DNA of 64,000 nucleotides from Alteromonas ponticola (GCF_012911815.1 NZ_JAATNW010000001.1:186001-250000); one strand, 5' to 3'; positions 47,597 to 58,285 are shown, counted from the first letter of the stretch. Numbers and translations are program-made. The notes: generated by a model from the letters alone, not told the origin.

Positions 47597-48204
47597 ATCG
47601 CTCAATGCTATTAACCTCTGTTAAAGACAACACGGTGTTTAATAATAAGCAGCAATTTTCCTACCATATTATCAATACATCAGGTTGTATTTAGTAATGC
47701 GTTACCTACCAAAAGGGTACTACACTTTAGTTTCACACGCTACCAATAACCAAGCCATTAAACGACATCGTCATGTGCTGATAGCGAACTCGAAAAGTTA
47801 AAATTACGCGCCTAATTGTTTCTGGCCTAACGTAGAAACTTACCCGTTATCGTTAAATTGTGGCGCTTTTAGCAAATACAACCTCCATTTATAAAATAAT
47901 GTGTGCTGTATCGGTAACTTGCCAGCCAATCGATGACGAAAAATTATCTGCATAGTTTTATCAGTCAGCCATAGCTATACGCATTCACTGAAATTCTCGT
48001 TTAATAACGCATGCGATTAAATAACGACGGCATAAACACGTGTAAAAAGTCCATGGTATACCGCCTTTTTTACCAACTTGAAACGATCGGTAAACATCAA
48101 TTTTTGTTTTTCGATGTTAAACTGGTTAGGATTGTTCGGCAGAAGACGTTAGAATAAGTAAATCAACGTCTCATCCACTATTTTAATTGTAAGAATTTTT
48201 AATA
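47597..48204. other. 608-base gene-free gap between ftsH and yhbY
   Basis: This AT-rich stretch lies where rlmE (ftsJ) usually stands in gammaproteobacteria. I found no long open frame or any RlmE-like motif (such as DLGAAPGGWSQ) on either strand, so it is not an evident relic. It contains many stop codons on both strands and must hold the divergent promoters of ftsH and yhbY. A short repeat TAAACATC / GATGTTAA (about 48092-48119) is visible but lacks a T-run. Confidence 0.6.
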
Positions 48205-48498
48205 ATGAAACTTTCAACTAAACAAAAACAGTTTCTTAAAGGACTGGCTCATTCTCTTAAACCAGTCGTTCAGCTTGGTGCCAACGGTCTCACTGAAGGC
48301 GTGGTAGCAGAAATAGAAAATGCATTAAGTCACCATGAACTAATAAAAGTAAAAGTGCCTTCTGACGATCGTGAAGAAAAGGCGCTGATCATGGATGCCA
48401 TAGTGCGAGAAACTCAGGCTGTTAAACTTCAGGTAATCGGACACACGCTGGTACTTTATCGCCCCAGCGAAGAGAAGAAAATTCAATTACCGAAATAA
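48205..48498 (+). CDS. yhbY: CRS1-YhbY RNA-binding protein YhbY
   Basis: YhbY binds pre-50S ribosomal particles. This 97-residue protein consists of one CRM domain: the start KLSTKQKQFLKGLAHSLKPV, then QLGANGLTEGVVAEI, a basic IKVKV strand, and QVIGHTLVLYRPS near the end. The length (97) and sequence match the family. As in E. coli it diverges from the ftsH cluster, although rlmE is missing in between. The ATG at 48205 has only a weak upstream ribosome site. Confidence 0.93.
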   Translation: MKLSTKQKQFLKGLAHSLKPVVQLGANGLTEGVVAEIENALSHHELIKVKVPSDDREEKALIMDAIVRETQAVKLQVIGHTLVLYRPSEEKKIQLPK

Positions 48499-48564
48499 GA
48501 TTTAGTCAATTGCGGGTTAAATTGACGCAATCATCTTGTAAGCCCTACAAAAGAAGGAATAACA

Positions 48565-49341
48565 ATGAAATTAGACGGAGCCACAGCCATTGTAACGGGT
48601 GGCTGTTCTGGCTTAGGCCATGCTACTGCCATTGCGTTACGTGAAGCAGGCGTAAATGTTGCGCTATTTGATCTTAATGAAGAACTCGGTAATCAACGGG
48701 TCTCTGAATTAGGCGCGGAACAAACCCTGTTTTGCCAGGTTGACGTACGTGATGAAGCGTCGGTTAGTCAAGCGATAGAAAAAGCGTCAGCCGAATTCGG
48801 TGACATCCACTTGTTGGTTAATTGTGCAGGCATAGCCCCTGCAAAACGTTTACTCGACAAAGAAGGACAACCTGCTCCTTTAGACGGTTTTCAAAAAACC
48901 ATTGATATCAACCTGGTCGGTAGCTTTAACGTAGCAAGGTTGGTCGCAGCAAAAATGGCAACACAACCCCCACAGGGTGAAGCTAATGAGCGCGGCTTGA
49001 TCATCAATACGGCGTCGGTGGCAGGCTACGAAGGACAAATTGGACAAACTGCTTATGCAGCAAGTAAAGCGGGTATTATTGGGTTAACCTTACCCATGGC
49101 GCGTGATTTAGCCCCGCTTGGCATTAGAGTAAACACCATTGCACCGGGTGTTATGGGTACGCCAATGCTATTAGCAATGCCAGATAAAGTGCAGGATGCA
49201 TTAACTGCCAATGTTCAATTTCCCAAACGACTGGGCTTACCCGCTGAGTTTGCCAAACTGGTCATCCACATGCTGGATAATGCGTATCTGAACGGAGAAA
49301 CAGTGCGTTTGGACGGCGCATTGAGAATGCCGCCCAAATAA
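48565..49341 (+). CDS. short-chain dehydrogenase, HSD10-like (3-hydroxyacyl-CoA dehydrogenase type II)
   Basis: This 258-residue SDR has TGGCSGLG (residues 11-18), VDVRD, NCAG, serine in NTASVAGYEGQIGQ, and YAASK for the Tyr-Lys pair, followed by VNTIAPGVMGTPML. The FDLNEE strand after the fingerprint implies NAD(H). The C-terminal NAYLNGETVRLDGALRMPPK is a strong match for HSD17B10-like 3-hydroxyacyl-CoA dehydrogenases of fatty-acid and branched-chain breakdown. ATG 48565 has AAGGA. It converges on the Lon-family gene, with a stem-loop between. Confidence 0.85.
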   Translation: MKLDGATAIVTGGCSGLGHATAIALREAGVNVALFDLNEELGNQRVSELGAEQTLFCQVDVRDEASVSQAIEKASAEFGDIHLLVNCAGIAPAKRLLDKEGQPAPLDGFQKTIDINLVGSFNVARLVAAKMATQPPQGEANERGLIINTASVAGYEGQIGQTAYAASKAGIIGLTLPMARDLAPLGIRVNTIAPGVMGTPMLLAMPDKVQDALTANVQFPKRLGLPAEFAKLVIHMLDNAYLNGETVRLDGALRMPPK

Positions 49342-49349
49342 GTTATTCC

Positions 49350-49372
49350 ACAGAGGGCTAAACACCCTCTGT
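49350..49372. terminator. stem-loop between two convergent genes
   Basis: ACAGAGGG (49350-49357) pairs with CCCTCTGT (49365-49372) around CTAAACA. Neither side has a full T-run, so it is a weak two-way terminator at most. It reaches the stop codon of the minus-strand protease gene. Confidence 0.45.
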
Positions 49373-51819
49373 TATTCCCCACCATTTACGGTTAAGGCAA
49401 TATTGTAGAGGCGGTTAACCGCATGATAATTAATCGTATTTTTGGGATAGCGCCCTTTACTGTTAATTATTCCTGCTTCTTTATTCATCAATAATGTCAG
49501 TGCCTGGTCGACGGTTTCAACGGTAAAGATTCTGAATTGCTCTTTTTTCACTGCATTGATAACCGCTTTGTCTAACACCAGATTAATGGCGTTGGATTTA
49601 GGGATAACCACCCCCTGCTCACCATTTAGGCCGCGATGCTGACATAAATCGAAAAAGCCTTCAATTTTCTCGTTAACGCCCCCCACGGCCTGCACTTCCC
49701 CATACTGATTAATGGAACCGGTGACCGCCAGATTCTGCGTGGCCGGGATTTCCGTCAATGCGGAAATCAGTGCAATCAGTTCGCCCAGAGATGCGCTATC
49801 GCCATCAATATGACCATAAGATTGCTCCAGCGCAATATTAGCGGACAAGGTCAGGGGAAAATGTTGCGCATATTTATTGCCGAGGTATCCTGTTAGTAGC
49901 ATGACGCCCTTGGAGTGGATAGATTGACCCAACTCCACTTCCCTCTCAATATCTACCACGCCACTTGCGCCTGCATAAACGGTAGAGGTAATTCTGGCGG
50001 GCGTACCAAAAGTAGAATCACCGATGTCCAACACGGTTAAGCCGTTAACTTTTCCAACCGCGTTGCCTTCAGTGGCAATAAGCACATGACCTTCTTTAAT
50101 ATCATCAAGCAGACTCTGGCTCACACGTCCGGTGCGACGTTTTTTTGCCTCTAACGCTGTGGTTAAGTGTTCCAATTCAAGCTTATCGGTACTGGCCTTA
50201 TCGCAAAAGTATTTGGCCTCATGTATAAGCTCAATGACATCGGCAAAATGTGCTGAAAGTCGTTTTTGATGTTCTGCCATGCGCAGCGAGTATTCGACCA
50301 AACGTTGCATCGCTGCTAAGGAAATATCACTGATACCGAGTTCAGCGAGTTCCCGTTTCACTCTGCCAATGAAATCAAACTGCGACTGCCGGGTAAGTGA
50401 AATATCCGGCTCGAAGTCAACTAATACCCGGAATAACTCCATAAATTCTTCATCATAATCCTGCAAGGTGTAATACAACTCACGGGAGCCGAACAGTACT
50501 ATTTTGACATTGAGCTCGACAGGTTGCGGGTTCAATGTCATGGCATTAACCATACCCACATCCTGCTGCGGCAGTTCCATTTTCAATGAACTGGATTTGA
50601 TCGCCAGCTTAAGTGTTTCCCATACGTAAGGCTGTTCTATCAAGCGCTCAACGTCGAGCAACAGGTAACCACCGTTAGCTTTATGTAAGGCACCGGGACG
50701 AATCATCCGATAATTGGTGTACACATTACCGTGTATGCTGGTGTACTCCATTTTACCAAATAAGTTCTGATAATTAGGATTGGGTTCATAAATAATCGGT
50801 GCGCATGCGTTTATATCATGGCCCATTAGAACATTAGGAAGATATAGCTCTTCGAGTAATGCGCGACGTTCCTGTTCATCTAACTTGTCCTCTTTGCTTT
50901 CTTCTATCAAAGTAGACACGATGGTATCGATCAAATGCCCTTTCATCCGTCGCAGATATTTAAGAATCGCCAGATTTGATGCATAGGCATGTTCAAGTTT
51001 TTTAAGCAGTGGCTTGATGCAATTTTCAATGGTCTGGCGATTTAACTCACGTAGTCGCTCTGAGTTTTCCCGTTTCCATGCGGGCAGACTCAGAAGGCTC
51101 TCGCTCAAGCGGTTTTCCAGCTCGTCGATAAGTTGGTAAAAATAGTCCCGTTGCTCTTCGCTAAGCTTAGAAAATTCAGTGTCGGTAATGGGTGAACCGT
51201 CGACAATCGGAGCAAAACTGATGGTGCCGCCATCTTCCAGCAACGCGACCTGATTGGCCTGGGCGAATCGTTCAACAGAATCAATTGCCTGGTCATAACG
51301 CTGGTCAAATTCTCTTCCAATCGCTGATTTTCTGCGTTGGTATCCTGGGTTATCAAACGCTGCAGGGAACGTATCAAGCAACTCGTCGATAAGTTGACTG
51401 ACATCTTTTACAAAAGCCCGCGCCCCGCCAGCTTGCATTCGCAATACAAAAGGCTCCCGCTCTTCATCAAAGTTATTGATAAGACACCAATCATCTGGCG
51501 TGGGTAAACTATTCGCATGCCGTTGCAGATAGTCACGAACCAGGGTGTAGCGACCGGTAGCGGCTTCACCCATTACATAAAAATTGTATCCTTTGGCTTT
51601 CATACCCAAGCCAAAGGTGAGTGCCTCGCGCGCCCGCTCCTGTCCGATAAACGTTGCGCTGATAGATTGATCATCTTCAAGCGCTTGCTTTATTTTGCTG
51701 CGTTCTATTTGCGGGGATAACTGCTTCGAAGTAAGAGGCAAAATTGCTTGGATGCCTGACATATTCTGTTCATTAGATTTCTTTGTGCTAAGTGAAACGT
51801 GATTAGGCTTCTCTGTCAA
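49372..51819 (-). CDS. LonB-like/YcbZ-family ATP-dependent protease
   Basis: This 815-residue protein has an N-terminal AAA-type region with a GEAATGRYT loop in place of a strict Walker A, a long coiled insertion (about 160-325), an arginine- and ATP-sensor-like middle part with GALHKANGGYLLLDVERL, and the C-terminal S16 protease domain. The Ser-Lys dyad is in HIDGDSASLGE and GGVNEKIEGF. It is similar to, but longer than, E. coli YcbZ. The TTG at 51819 is supported by AGGAAG upstream; ATG 51762 is the alternative. It is probably a soluble quality-control protease. It diverges from the SRPBCC gene. Confidence 0.87.
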   Translation of the reverse strand: MTEKPNHVSLSTKKSNEQNMSGIQAILPLTSKQLSPQIERSKIKQALEDDQSISATFIGQERAREALTFGLGMKAKGYNFYVMGEAATGRYTLVRDYLQRHANSLPTPDDWCLINNFDEEREPFVLRMQAGGARAFVKDVSQLIDELLDTFPAAFDNPGYQRRKSAIGREFDQRYDQAIDSVERFAQANQVALLEDGGTISFAPIVDGSPITDTEFSKLSEEQRDYFYQLIDELENRLSESLLSLPAWKRENSERLRELNRQTIENCIKPLLKKLEHAYASNLAILKYLRRMKGHLIDTIVSTLIEESKEDKLDEQERRALLEELYLPNVLMGHDINACAPIIYEPNPNYQNLFGKMEYTSIHGNVYTNYRMIRPGALHKANGGYLLLDVERLIEQPYVWETLKLAIKSSSLKMELPQQDVGMVNAMTLNPQPVELNVKIVLFGSRELYYTLQDYDEEFMELFRVLVDFEPDISLTRQSQFDFIGRVKRELAELGISDISLAAMQRLVEYSLRMAEHQKRLSAHFADVIELIHEAKYFCDKASTDKLELEHLTTALEAKKRRTGRVSQSLLDDIKEGHVLIATEGNAVGKVNGLTVLDIGDSTFGTPARITSTVYAGASGVVDIEREVELGQSIHSKGVMLLTGYLGNKYAQHFPLTLSANIALEQSYGHIDGDSASLGELIALISALTEIPATQNLAVTGSINQYGEVQAVGGVNEKIEGFFDLCQHRGLNGEQGVVIPKSNAINLVLDKAVINAVKKEQFRIFTVETVDQALTLLMNKEAGIINSKGRYPKNTINYHAVNRLYNIALTVNGGE

Positions 51820-51949
51820 ACACTTCCTAGCGTACTAAAGCAAAAATTATCCTTGCCGAACACAACCTGTTTTATCTACGCTATGCTGATAAAGCTGACA
51901 AAAGAAATAATCAGCGTTTGATGACACGGGGTAGTGAGGAAAATACAGT

Positions 51950-52468
51950 ATGGTTAAACGAATACTTCTGATAATAAGTGCAGTGATTTTACCGGTTAAG
52001 GCCAACGTGCTGCACGTTGACAATGCAGGTTTCATTATCGAAAACGAAATTGTTACAACCCATTCTGCGAAAAAAGTCTGGCATGCCTTGATTAATGACG
52101 TCGACAAATGGTGGCCCAAAGATCACAGTTGGTGGAATGGTACGTTTACTATCGCGCCCTCTGCCGGAGGATGCTTTTGCGAGAAAAAAGGCAAACAGCA
52201 AGCCCAGCACATGCAGGTTACCTTTGTCGATCCAGCAAGAATGTTACGCATGACAGGGGGCCTTGGACCGCTGCAGGGAATGGGGGTGTATGGCGCGTTA
52301 AACTGGCAATTTGAAAGCGTCGACAACGGCACCAAAGTTACCCTGACCTATTACGCTCAGGGTTATCGTCCAGAAGGGTTCGCTGATTTTGCCCCGGTGG
52401 TGGCAAAAGTCCAACATCAGCAACTTAACGCCTTAAAATCGTACATTGAAACAAACAACACCAAATAG
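51950..52468 (+). CDS. exported SRPBCC/START-like domain protein
   Basis: This 172-residue protein starts with a probable signal peptide (MVKRILLIISAVILPVKA) and then a single SRPBCC (Bet v1-like) domain: IIENEIVTTHSAKKVWHALI, DVDKWWPKDHSWW, then VTFVDPARMLRMTGGLGPL, and a late GTKVTLTYYAQGY. Such domains bind hydrophobic ligands in a cavity. Two cysteines (GGCFCEKK) are present. Ligand and role are unknown. It is flanked by the Lon-like gene and leuS and looks monocistronic. Confidence 0.78.
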   Translation: MVKRILLIISAVILPVKANVLHVDNAGFIIENEIVTTHSAKKVWHALINDVDKWWPKDHSWWNGTFTIAPSAGGCFCEKKGKQQAQHMQVTFVDPARMLRMTGGLGPLQGMGVYGALNWQFESVDNGTKVTLTYYAQGYRPEGFADFAPVVAKVQHQQLNALKSYIETNNTK

Positions 52469-52516
52469 ATTGACCCATCAAAGACGATCAGACAGAGAAG
52501 AAAAGGCTAGCCGCTA

Positions 52517-52546
52517 TTGTGATAGACCGTGGCCTTGAGGTATTCT
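52517..52546 (+). promoter_or_regulatory. candidate sigma-70 promoter of leuS
   Basis: TTGTGA at 52517-52522 and TATTCT at 52541-52546 are 18 bases apart, about 53 bases before the leuS ATG. The gene lacks another obvious promoter and leads a long co-directional cluster. Confidence 0.4.
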
Positions 52547-52598
52547 AGTAGACTGAGATTTTTAAACCATACAGTCTATAAGCGGAAGCCTTTTTTTC

Positions 52599-55196
52599 AT
52601 GGCCGAAAAACAGTACAACCCAAAACAAATTGAGCAGTCTGTCCAGCAAAACTGGGAAGCCAATCAAACATTTAAAGCCAGTACCCAACCTGAAAAAGAA
52701 AAATTCTATTGTTTGAGTATGTTCCCGTATCCGAGTGGGCGGTTGCATATGGGGCACGTACGTAACTATACCATTGGCGATGTTATCAGCCGTTTCCAGC
52801 GTATGCAGGGAAAAAACGTGCTGCAACCCATGGGCTGGGACGCGTTTGGTCTACCTGCAGAAAATGCTGCGATCAACAATAATTCTGCACCTGCCAAATG
52901 GACCTACGCCAATATTGAATACATGAAAGGTCAGTTGAAGTCGTTGGGTTTTGGCTATGACTGGGACCGGGAAGTGGCCACGTGTAAAGCAGAATATTAT
53001 CGCTGGGAACAATGGTTTTTCACTCGCCTGTTTGAAAAGGGTCTGGTTTATAAAAAGAATTCAACGGTAAACTGGGATCCCATTGACCAGACTGTATTGG
53101 CTAACGAGCAGGTTATTGATGGTCGAGGCTGGCGTTCAGGTGCCTTGGTTGAACAAAAAGAAATTCCCCAATGGTTTATTAAAATTACTGATTATGCAGA
53201 GGAATTACTCAGTGATTTAGAACAATTACCTGAATGGCCAGATCAGGTAAAAGCCATGCAGGCCAACTGGATTGGCCGTTCCGAAGGGGTAGAAATTACT
53301 TTTGATATGGTTGAGCAGGATGCACCGGTTAATTCTGTTACCGTGTACACTACCCGTCCCGATACGGTATTTGGGGTCACCTATCTGGCAGTTGCCGCCC
53401 AGCACCCCTTAGCGGAGTTTGCTGCCAGAACCAACCCGGAACTTGCTGCTTTTATCGACTCATGCAAAAACACCAAAGTGGCTGAAGCTGAGTTGGCAAC
53501 AATGGAAAAACAAGGCTTTGCTACCGGACTTTCTGTAATTCATCCTTTGACGAAACAAGCTATCCCAGTGTGGGTGGCCAACTTTGTATTGATGGAGTAC
53601 GGCTCAGGCGCGGTGATGTCTGTTCCCGCCCATGACCAACGCGACTGGGAATTTGCTCAACAATACACGCTACCTTTGAAACAGGTGATCACCGCAGCAG
53701 ATGATCAGGATGTGGATTTAACCCAGGCGGCCTTTACTGAAAAAGGTCAATTGATCAACTCTGATAGCTTCAACGGGCTTGATTTCAGTGCCGCGTTCGA
53801 CAAGATTGCCGCTGAATTGGAAGCTATGGGTCACGGTAAACGAAAAATTAACTACCGTCTTCGCGATTGGGGCGTAAGCAGACAGCGTTATTGGGGCGCG
53901 CCTATCCCTATGTTAAATCTGGATAATGGCGAGTCCGTCCCGGTACCTGCAGACCAGTTACCGGTGGTACTGCCAGAAGATGTGGTTATGGACGGGGTGA
54001 CCTCGCCGATTAAAGCTGACCCGGAATGGTCCACTGCTACATATAATGGGCAACCGGCCTATCGTGAGACGGATACCTTCGATACCTTTATGGAATCTTC
54101 GTGGTATTACGCGCGTTACACCAGTGCGCTGGAAAAAGAGGCAATGCTGAATCCGCAGGAGGCCAACTACTGGCTGCCAGTTGATCAATATATTGGTGGT
54201 ATTGAGCACGCCATACTGCATCTGCTGTACGCACGCTTTTTCCATAAACTTTTGCGTGATGAGGGACTGGTTCAATCGGACGAGCCCTTTAAAAAGCTGC
54301 TGTGTCAGGGCATGGTACTGGCTGATTCATTTTACAGTGAAGATGAAAACGGCAAGAAAACCTGGCATGCCCCCACCGATGTAGCGACGGAGAAAGATGA
54401 TAAGGGACGGATTGTTAAAGCCTGGTTAATCAAGACCAAAGAGCCGGTCATTCCTGGCGGCATGACCAAAATGTCTAAGTCAAAAAATAACGGCATTGAT
54501 CCCCAACAGGTTATCGACCAGTATGGTGCCGATACCGTAAGGTTATTTACCATGTTTGCCGCTCCGCCGGAGCAGACCCTGGAATGGGTAGACTCGGGCG
54601 TTGAAGGTGCAAACCGATTTTTACGTCGGGTATGGAAGCTGGTGCATGACCATCTGGAAGTTGAAGCGGTTGACCAATTAGATTTTTCAAATTTAAACAA
54701 TGGGCAAAAATCGTTGCGTCGCGAAGTGCATAAAACGATTGAGAAGGTGACCGATGATTTAGGTCGTCGTCAAACGTTTAATACCGCCATTGCAGCGATC
54801 ATGGAATTGCTGAACCACCTTCAGAAAGCGCCTGCGGATTCGCCAGAAGACCATATGGTAATGCGTGAAGCAGTAGAATCTATCGTGCTGTTACTCAATC
54901 CTATCACGCCGCATATCTGTCATCAGCTATGGCTGGATCTTGGACATGCAACACCGATAGAGCAAGTTGACTGGCCAAAGGCCGACGCGTCCGCTTTAGT
55001 CGAGGATGAAAAACTCATCATTGTTCAGGTCAATGGAAAATTGCGGGCAAAAATCACCGTGTCGGCTCAGGCCAGCGAAGACGATGTGAAAGCGACGGCA
55101 ATGGAACAGCCCAATGTGACTCAGTTTACTGAGGGCAAAACCGTGCGTAAAGTGATCGTGGTGCCAGGCAAACTAGTCAACATAGTTGCAAACTAA
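52599..55196 (+). CDS. leuS: leucyl-tRNA synthetase LeuS
   Basis: LeuS charges tRNA-Leu. The 865-residue class I synthetase has [20 protein letters not shown] (HIGH-type motif HMGH near 49), the CP1 editing domain with [20 protein letters not shown], the KMSKS motif as [13 protein letters not shown] (about 625), and a C-terminal tail ending [15 protein letters not shown]. Length and order match E. coli (860). Its stop shares a base with the lptE start. Expression of this synthetase with its tRNA (10 kb away) is not evidently linked. Confidence 0.98.
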   Translation: MAEKQYNPKQIEQSVQQNWEANQTFKASTQPEKEKFYCLSMFPYPSGRLHMGHVRNYTIGDVISRFQRMQGKNVLQPMGWDAFGLPAENAAINNNSAPAKWTYANIEYMKGQLKSLGFGYDWDREVATCKAEYYRWEQWFFTRLFEKGLVYKKNSTVNWDPIDQTVLANEQVIDGRGWRSGALVEQKEIPQWFIKITDYAEELLSDLEQLPEWPDQVKAMQANWIGRSEGVEITFDMVEQDAPVNSVTVYTTRPDTVFGVTYLAVAAQHPLAEFAARTNPELAAFIDSCKNTKVAEAELATMEKQGFATGLSVIHPLTKQAIPVWVANFVLMEYGSGAVMSVPAHDQRDWEFAQQYTLPLKQVITAADDQDVDLTQAAFTEKGQLINSDSFNGLDFSAAFDKIAAELEAMGHGKRKINYRLRDWGVSRQRYWGAPIPMLNLDNGESVPVPADQLPVVLPEDVVMDGVTSPIKADPEWSTATYNGQPAYRETDTFDTFMESSWYYARYTSALEKEAMLNPQEANYWLPVDQYIGGIEHAILHLLYARFFHKLLRDEGLVQSDEPFKKLLCQGMVLADSFYSEDENGKKTWHAPTDVATEKDDKGRIVKAWLIKTKEPVIPGGMTKMSKSKNNGIDPQQVIDQYGADTVRLFTMFAAPPEQTLEWVDSGVEGANRFLRRVWKLVHDHLEVEAVDQLDFSNLNNGQKSLRREVHKTIEKVTDDLGRRQTFNTAIAAIMELLNHLQKAPADSPEDHMVMREAVESIVLLLNPITPHICHQLWLDLGHATPIEQVDWPKADASALVEDEKLIIVQVNGKLRAKITVSAQASEDDVKATAMEQPNVTQFTEGKTVRKVIVVPGKLVNIVAN

Positions 55197-55705
55197 TGAC
55201 AGTAGTCCGATTACTCGTTATTGTTAGCTTTATCATACTGATTGTGGCGTGTGGTTTTAAGTTACGCGGCGATCACCGCCTGCCTGCTGGTTATGATGTG
55301 CTGCACGTGGAAGCAATGCAAAACCACGCCCCCTTACAGCGTGCGTTGGTGCAACGGTTGGATATTTACAATATTAAACTGGTTGAACGCCGGGATAACG
55401 CCAATCTTGCATCATCCATATTGATTTCACTGGCACCAGAAAAGCTGGAGCGACGGTTGCTCTCGGTATTTTCCACCGGTCAGGTAGCTGAATATGAACT
55501 GATCCTGGGTGTGCCTTATACAGTTAGATTTGGTGCAAACGATGTCATGGACGCCTATTTTGAGGTTGTCCGCGATTACCAGGACGACCCGGATCAAGTA
55601 TTGGCAAAGTCCAAAGAACTTGAATTAGTGCTCAGTGAAATGCGTCGTGAAGCGGCCGATCGGATTATACGCCGATTGGCCAGTCAGTCGTCAGCCGTAT
55701 ACTAA
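55196..55705 (+). CDS. lptE: LPS-assembly lipoprotein LptE
   Basis: LptE plugs the LptD barrel and inserts LPS in the outer membrane. The 169-residue protein has a lipobox (LIVAC, C19) after a hydrophobic signal and a mature domain with GFKLRG, ILGVPYTVRFG and a late LVLSEMRREAADRIIRRLA, all characteristic of LptE/RlpB. It starts one base into the leuS stop (TAATG), so translation is coupled, and its end precedes holA by 13 bases. The order leuS-lptE-holA is common in gammaproteobacteria. Confidence 0.94.
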   Translation: MTVVRLLVIVSFIILIVACGFKLRGDHRLPAGYDVLHVEAMQNHAPLQRALVQRLDIYNIKLVERRDNANLASSILISLAPEKLERRLLSVFSTGQVAEYELILGVPYTVRFGANDVMDAYFEVVRDYQDDPDQVLAKSKELELVLSEMRREAADRIIRRLASQSSAVY

Positions 55706-55718
55706 CCCGAACCCTTTT

Positions 55719-56744
55719 ATGCAAGTTTATCCAAATCGTTTCAACGAATCATTAACCAAGGGACTTAAACCCTTTTACATGTTGTTTGGTGATGAGCCAC
55801 AGCAAAAAATTGAGATGATTGACACTGTTCGCGAACAAACCAAGCGCGCGGGTTTTGATGAGCGAACCACCTTTGTCGCTGACAGCGATTTTTCATGGTC
55901 ACAGCTGATCGAGGCCTGTCAGACTATGTCGCTGTTTGCCAGCAGACAGCTCATCGAACTGGAATTACCTACCGGTAAACCGGGAACTGAAGGTAGTAAA
56001 ACCCTGGCCTCGCTCGCGACCCAGACTAACGATGACGTTATCATTGTTGTGCATGGTCCGCGAATCGGGAAAGATGTGCAAAAAAGTAAGTGGTTTAAAG
56101 CGCTGGACGCCGTTGGTGTTCACAGCATCTGTTATCCGCTTGAAGGCAATGCACTAAGCCAATGGATTAACCACCGCTGCACCCAGGCAAAATTACAACT
56201 GGATAACGCCTGCATTAAACGCCTGGCGGATTTTTGCGAAGGCAATTTATTAGCGGCACGACAAGAAATAGAGAAGCTCGCCCTGCTCTACCCACAGACC
56301 CATATCACCCTTGAGTTGATGGATAAAGCGCTGGTTGATCAATCCAGATTCAATGTTTTTCAGCTTGTTGACGTGATGTTAAATGGCGATAAGCAACGCT
56401 GTGTTAAAATGTTACTGCGTCTGGAAAGTGAAGGAATCGAACCTAACATCATTATATGGGCGTTTATCAGAGAGTGGCAGACGTTATGGTCGCTACATCA
56501 TTTACGCAGCACCAATCAGGCTATTACCTGGCAAAAATTTGGCATCTGGCAAAATCGGCAGGCTTACTATCAGGCGGCTTTGAACCGCTTGAACAAGACG
56601 CATCTTGAAACCATTCGTGACCAATTGCAGCAGGCAGACTTGTTATTTAAGCAAACAACGGTGAGCAAGCCGTATATTAAACTGTGCCACCTCTGCATGC
56701 TTTTTTTAGCGATGCCAATCAATCAATATCAGGTTGCCAGCTAA
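55719..56744 (+). CDS. holA: DNA polymerase III subunit delta HolA
   Basis: HolA is the wrench of the clamp loader that opens the beta clamp. I start at ATG 55719 (MQVYPNRFNESLTKGLKPFYMLF, quoted in part), because the longer frame overlaps lptE by 71 bases and adds unrelated residues. The 341-residue protein has FYMLFGDEPQQKIEMID, then VIIVVHGPRIGKDVQKSKW, and LADFCEGNLLAARQEIEKLALLY and SRFNVFQLVDVML, all typical. It is followed at once by the GTG of nadD. Confidence 0.95.
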   Translation: MQVYPNRFNESLTKGLKPFYMLFGDEPQQKIEMIDTVREQTKRAGFDERTTFVADSDFSWSQLIEACQTMSLFASRQLIELELPTGKPGTEGSKTLASLATQTNDDVIIVVHGPRIGKDVQKSKWFKALDAVGVHSICYPLEGNALSQWINHRCTQAKLQLDNACIKRLADFCEGNLLAARQEIEKLALLYPQTHITLELMDKALVDQSRFNVFQLVDVMLNGDKQRCVKMLLRLESEGIEPNIIIWAFIREWQTLWSLHHLRSTNQAITWQKFGIWQNRQAYYQAALNRLNKTHLETIRDQLQQADLLFKQTTVSKPYIKLCHLCMLFLAMPINQYQVAS

Positions 56745-57437
56745 GTGAACGACAATGCTACGTCCATCGCAATTCTGGGTGGAACTTTTAATCCTCCACA
56801 CTTTGGTCACATAGAGCCTGCGTTGGCAGCAATTGATTCTATCGGTGCTGACAAACTTGGGCTAATGCCGTGTAAAGTGCCGCCACATAAGTCGCTTAAA
56901 GAGGCAAACGAAACGCACAGAATTGAGATGACCAGGCTTGCATGTCAAGTTGATCGCAGAATGTATGTGGAACTGTGCGAACTTTCGATGCCTGCGCCTT
57001 CTTACAGTGTAAAAACCCTGCAAGCACTTCGCCAAAATCATCCTGATAAAACGATCTTTTTTTTAATGGGCGAAGATTCGTTTTATCAGCTGAGTAGCTG
57101 GTATAATTGGCAGGCACTGACTGATTTTTGTCATCTCGTGGTGATGCGTCGGGAAATGAATAACACTGTCTTACCTGCACAGCAAACCGCCTGGATGTCA
57201 CCGAGAAAGGCCGAAATTCATCCAAAAACATTGCGTGCACTTGCAGGTAACATATTTTTTGTTGAGACCCCTTACTATTCGGTTTCATCAACGCAAATCC
57301 GACAAGCAGTTGCGGATTATGTCACTGCTGATTCGGCGGCTGCAACACACATTGAGCAGCAAATAATTAAGTGGCTCCCTGAGCCCGTATTCAACTATAT
57401 TAAAGCTAACCGACTGTATCATTCAGTCACTTCGTAG
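56745..57437 (+). CDS. nadD: nicotinate-nucleotide adenylyltransferase NadD
   Basis: NadD makes deamido-NAD+ from nicotinate mononucleotide and ATP. The 230-residue protein has the nucleotidyltransferase motif [13 protein letters not shown] near the start, PPHKS for substrate binding, [11 protein letters not shown], and the late VSSTQIRQ (ISSTxIR motif). GTG 56745 directly follows the holA stop, which suggests coupled translation. Length is near the family's usual 200-230. Confidence 0.96.
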   Translation: MNDNATSIAILGGTFNPPHFGHIEPALAAIDSIGADKLGLMPCKVPPHKSLKEANETHRIEMTRLACQVDRRMYVELCELSMPAPSYSVKTLQALRQNHPDKTIFFLMGEDSFYQLSSWYNWQALTDFCHLVVMRREMNNTVLPAQQTAWMSPRKAEIHPKTLRALAGNIFFVETPYYSVSSTQIRQAVADYVTADSAAATHIEQQIIKWLPEPVFNYIKANRLYHSVTS

Positions 57438-57451
57438 ATAGAGGAGCAACA

Positions 57452-57769
57452 TTGGAGAGTCAACAACTCAAGCAATTTGTTAAAGACAAAATTGACGATA
57501 TGAAAGGCCGTGATGTTCTAGAGCTGGATGTACAGGGTAAATCATCGATTACCGATACCATGATCATCTGTTCAGGAAATTCAAAACGTCACGTTATCTC
57601 AATAGCTGACAAGGTATTGGTAGAAACCAAACACGCTGGCCACCCACCTTTGAACGTTGAAGGAAAAGAAAGTGGTGAATGGGTGCTGGTTGACCTTGGC
57701 GACGTCATCGTGCATGTTATGCAGGATGAAACCCGTGACTTTTATCAACTGGAAAAGCTGTGGGCCTGA
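57452..57769 (+). CDS. rsfS: ribosomal silencing factor RsfS
   Basis: RsfS binds L14 and blocks joining of ribosomal subunits in starvation. This 105-residue protein has the family motifs DIxVxD-like [50 protein letters not shown], and [10 protein letters not shown]. The start is a TTG at 57452, chosen because GAGGAG (57441-57446) has good spacing and there is no ATG or GTG nearby. It lies between nadD and rlmH, as usual. Confidence 0.95.
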   Translation: MESQQLKQFVKDKIDDMKGRDVLELDVQGKSSITDTMIICSGNSKRHVISIADKVLVETKHAGHPPLNVEGKESGEWVLVDLGDVIVHVMQDETRDFYQLEKLWA

Positions 57770-57805
57770 CAATCCTGTCCTGAACTAATGTGGTAATACA
57801 ATAAC

Positions 57806-58276
57806 GTGCGCATTCAAATCGTCGCTGTTGGTACGAAAATGCCCGACTGGGTCAACCAGGGAGTAAATGAATTTTTACGCAGGTTTGGTCCGGATATGGA
57901 TGTATTTTTCACGCCCGTTAGCGCGGGTAAACGAGGTAAGAACGCTGATATCCCCCGTATTCTAAAAGCGGAGGGAGAAGCGATGCTTTCTCACGTGGAT
58001 AAAAATCACCGTATCGTCACTCTGGAAGTCAACGGCAAGCCCTGGTCAACTGAACAACTGGCCACACAGTTGGATAATTGGAAGATGGATGGTCGTGACA
58101 TCAGTATGCTGATTGGTGGGCCCGAAGGTTTATCACCTGCATGTATTGCCGCTGCGGATCAGAAATGGTCACTATCCCCGCTGACGCTGCCGCACCCATT
58201 AGTCAGAATCATTGTGGCAGAAAGTTTATATCGGGCATGGACGGTTACCCAGAATCATCCGTACCACCGCGAGTAA
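57806..58276 (+). CDS. rlmH: 23S rRNA pseudouridine(1915)-N3-methyltransferase RlmH
   Basis: RlmH methylates pseudouridine 1915 in helix 69 of 23S rRNA. The 156-residue SPOUT enzyme matches E. coli RlmH (155) along its whole length: [21 protein letters not shown] (in part), the trefoil-knot loop [31 protein letters not shown] (in part), and the NHPYHRE tail. The start is GTG 57806. It is 10 bases before mrdA. Confidence 0.97.
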   Translation: MRIQIVAVGTKMPDWVNQGVNEFLRRFGPDMDVFFTPVSAGKRGKNADIPRILKAEGEAMLSHVDKNHRIVTLEVNGKPWSTEQLATQLDNWKMDGRDISMLIGGPEGLSPACIAAADQKWSLSPLTLPHPLVRIIVAESLYRAWTVTQNHPYHRE

Positions 58277-58285
58277 ACGCAGTTT

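Noticed and set aside
47597..48204. Decayed rlmE pseudogene
   Set aside because: No stretch on the minus strand shows the methyltransferase motifs even across frames.
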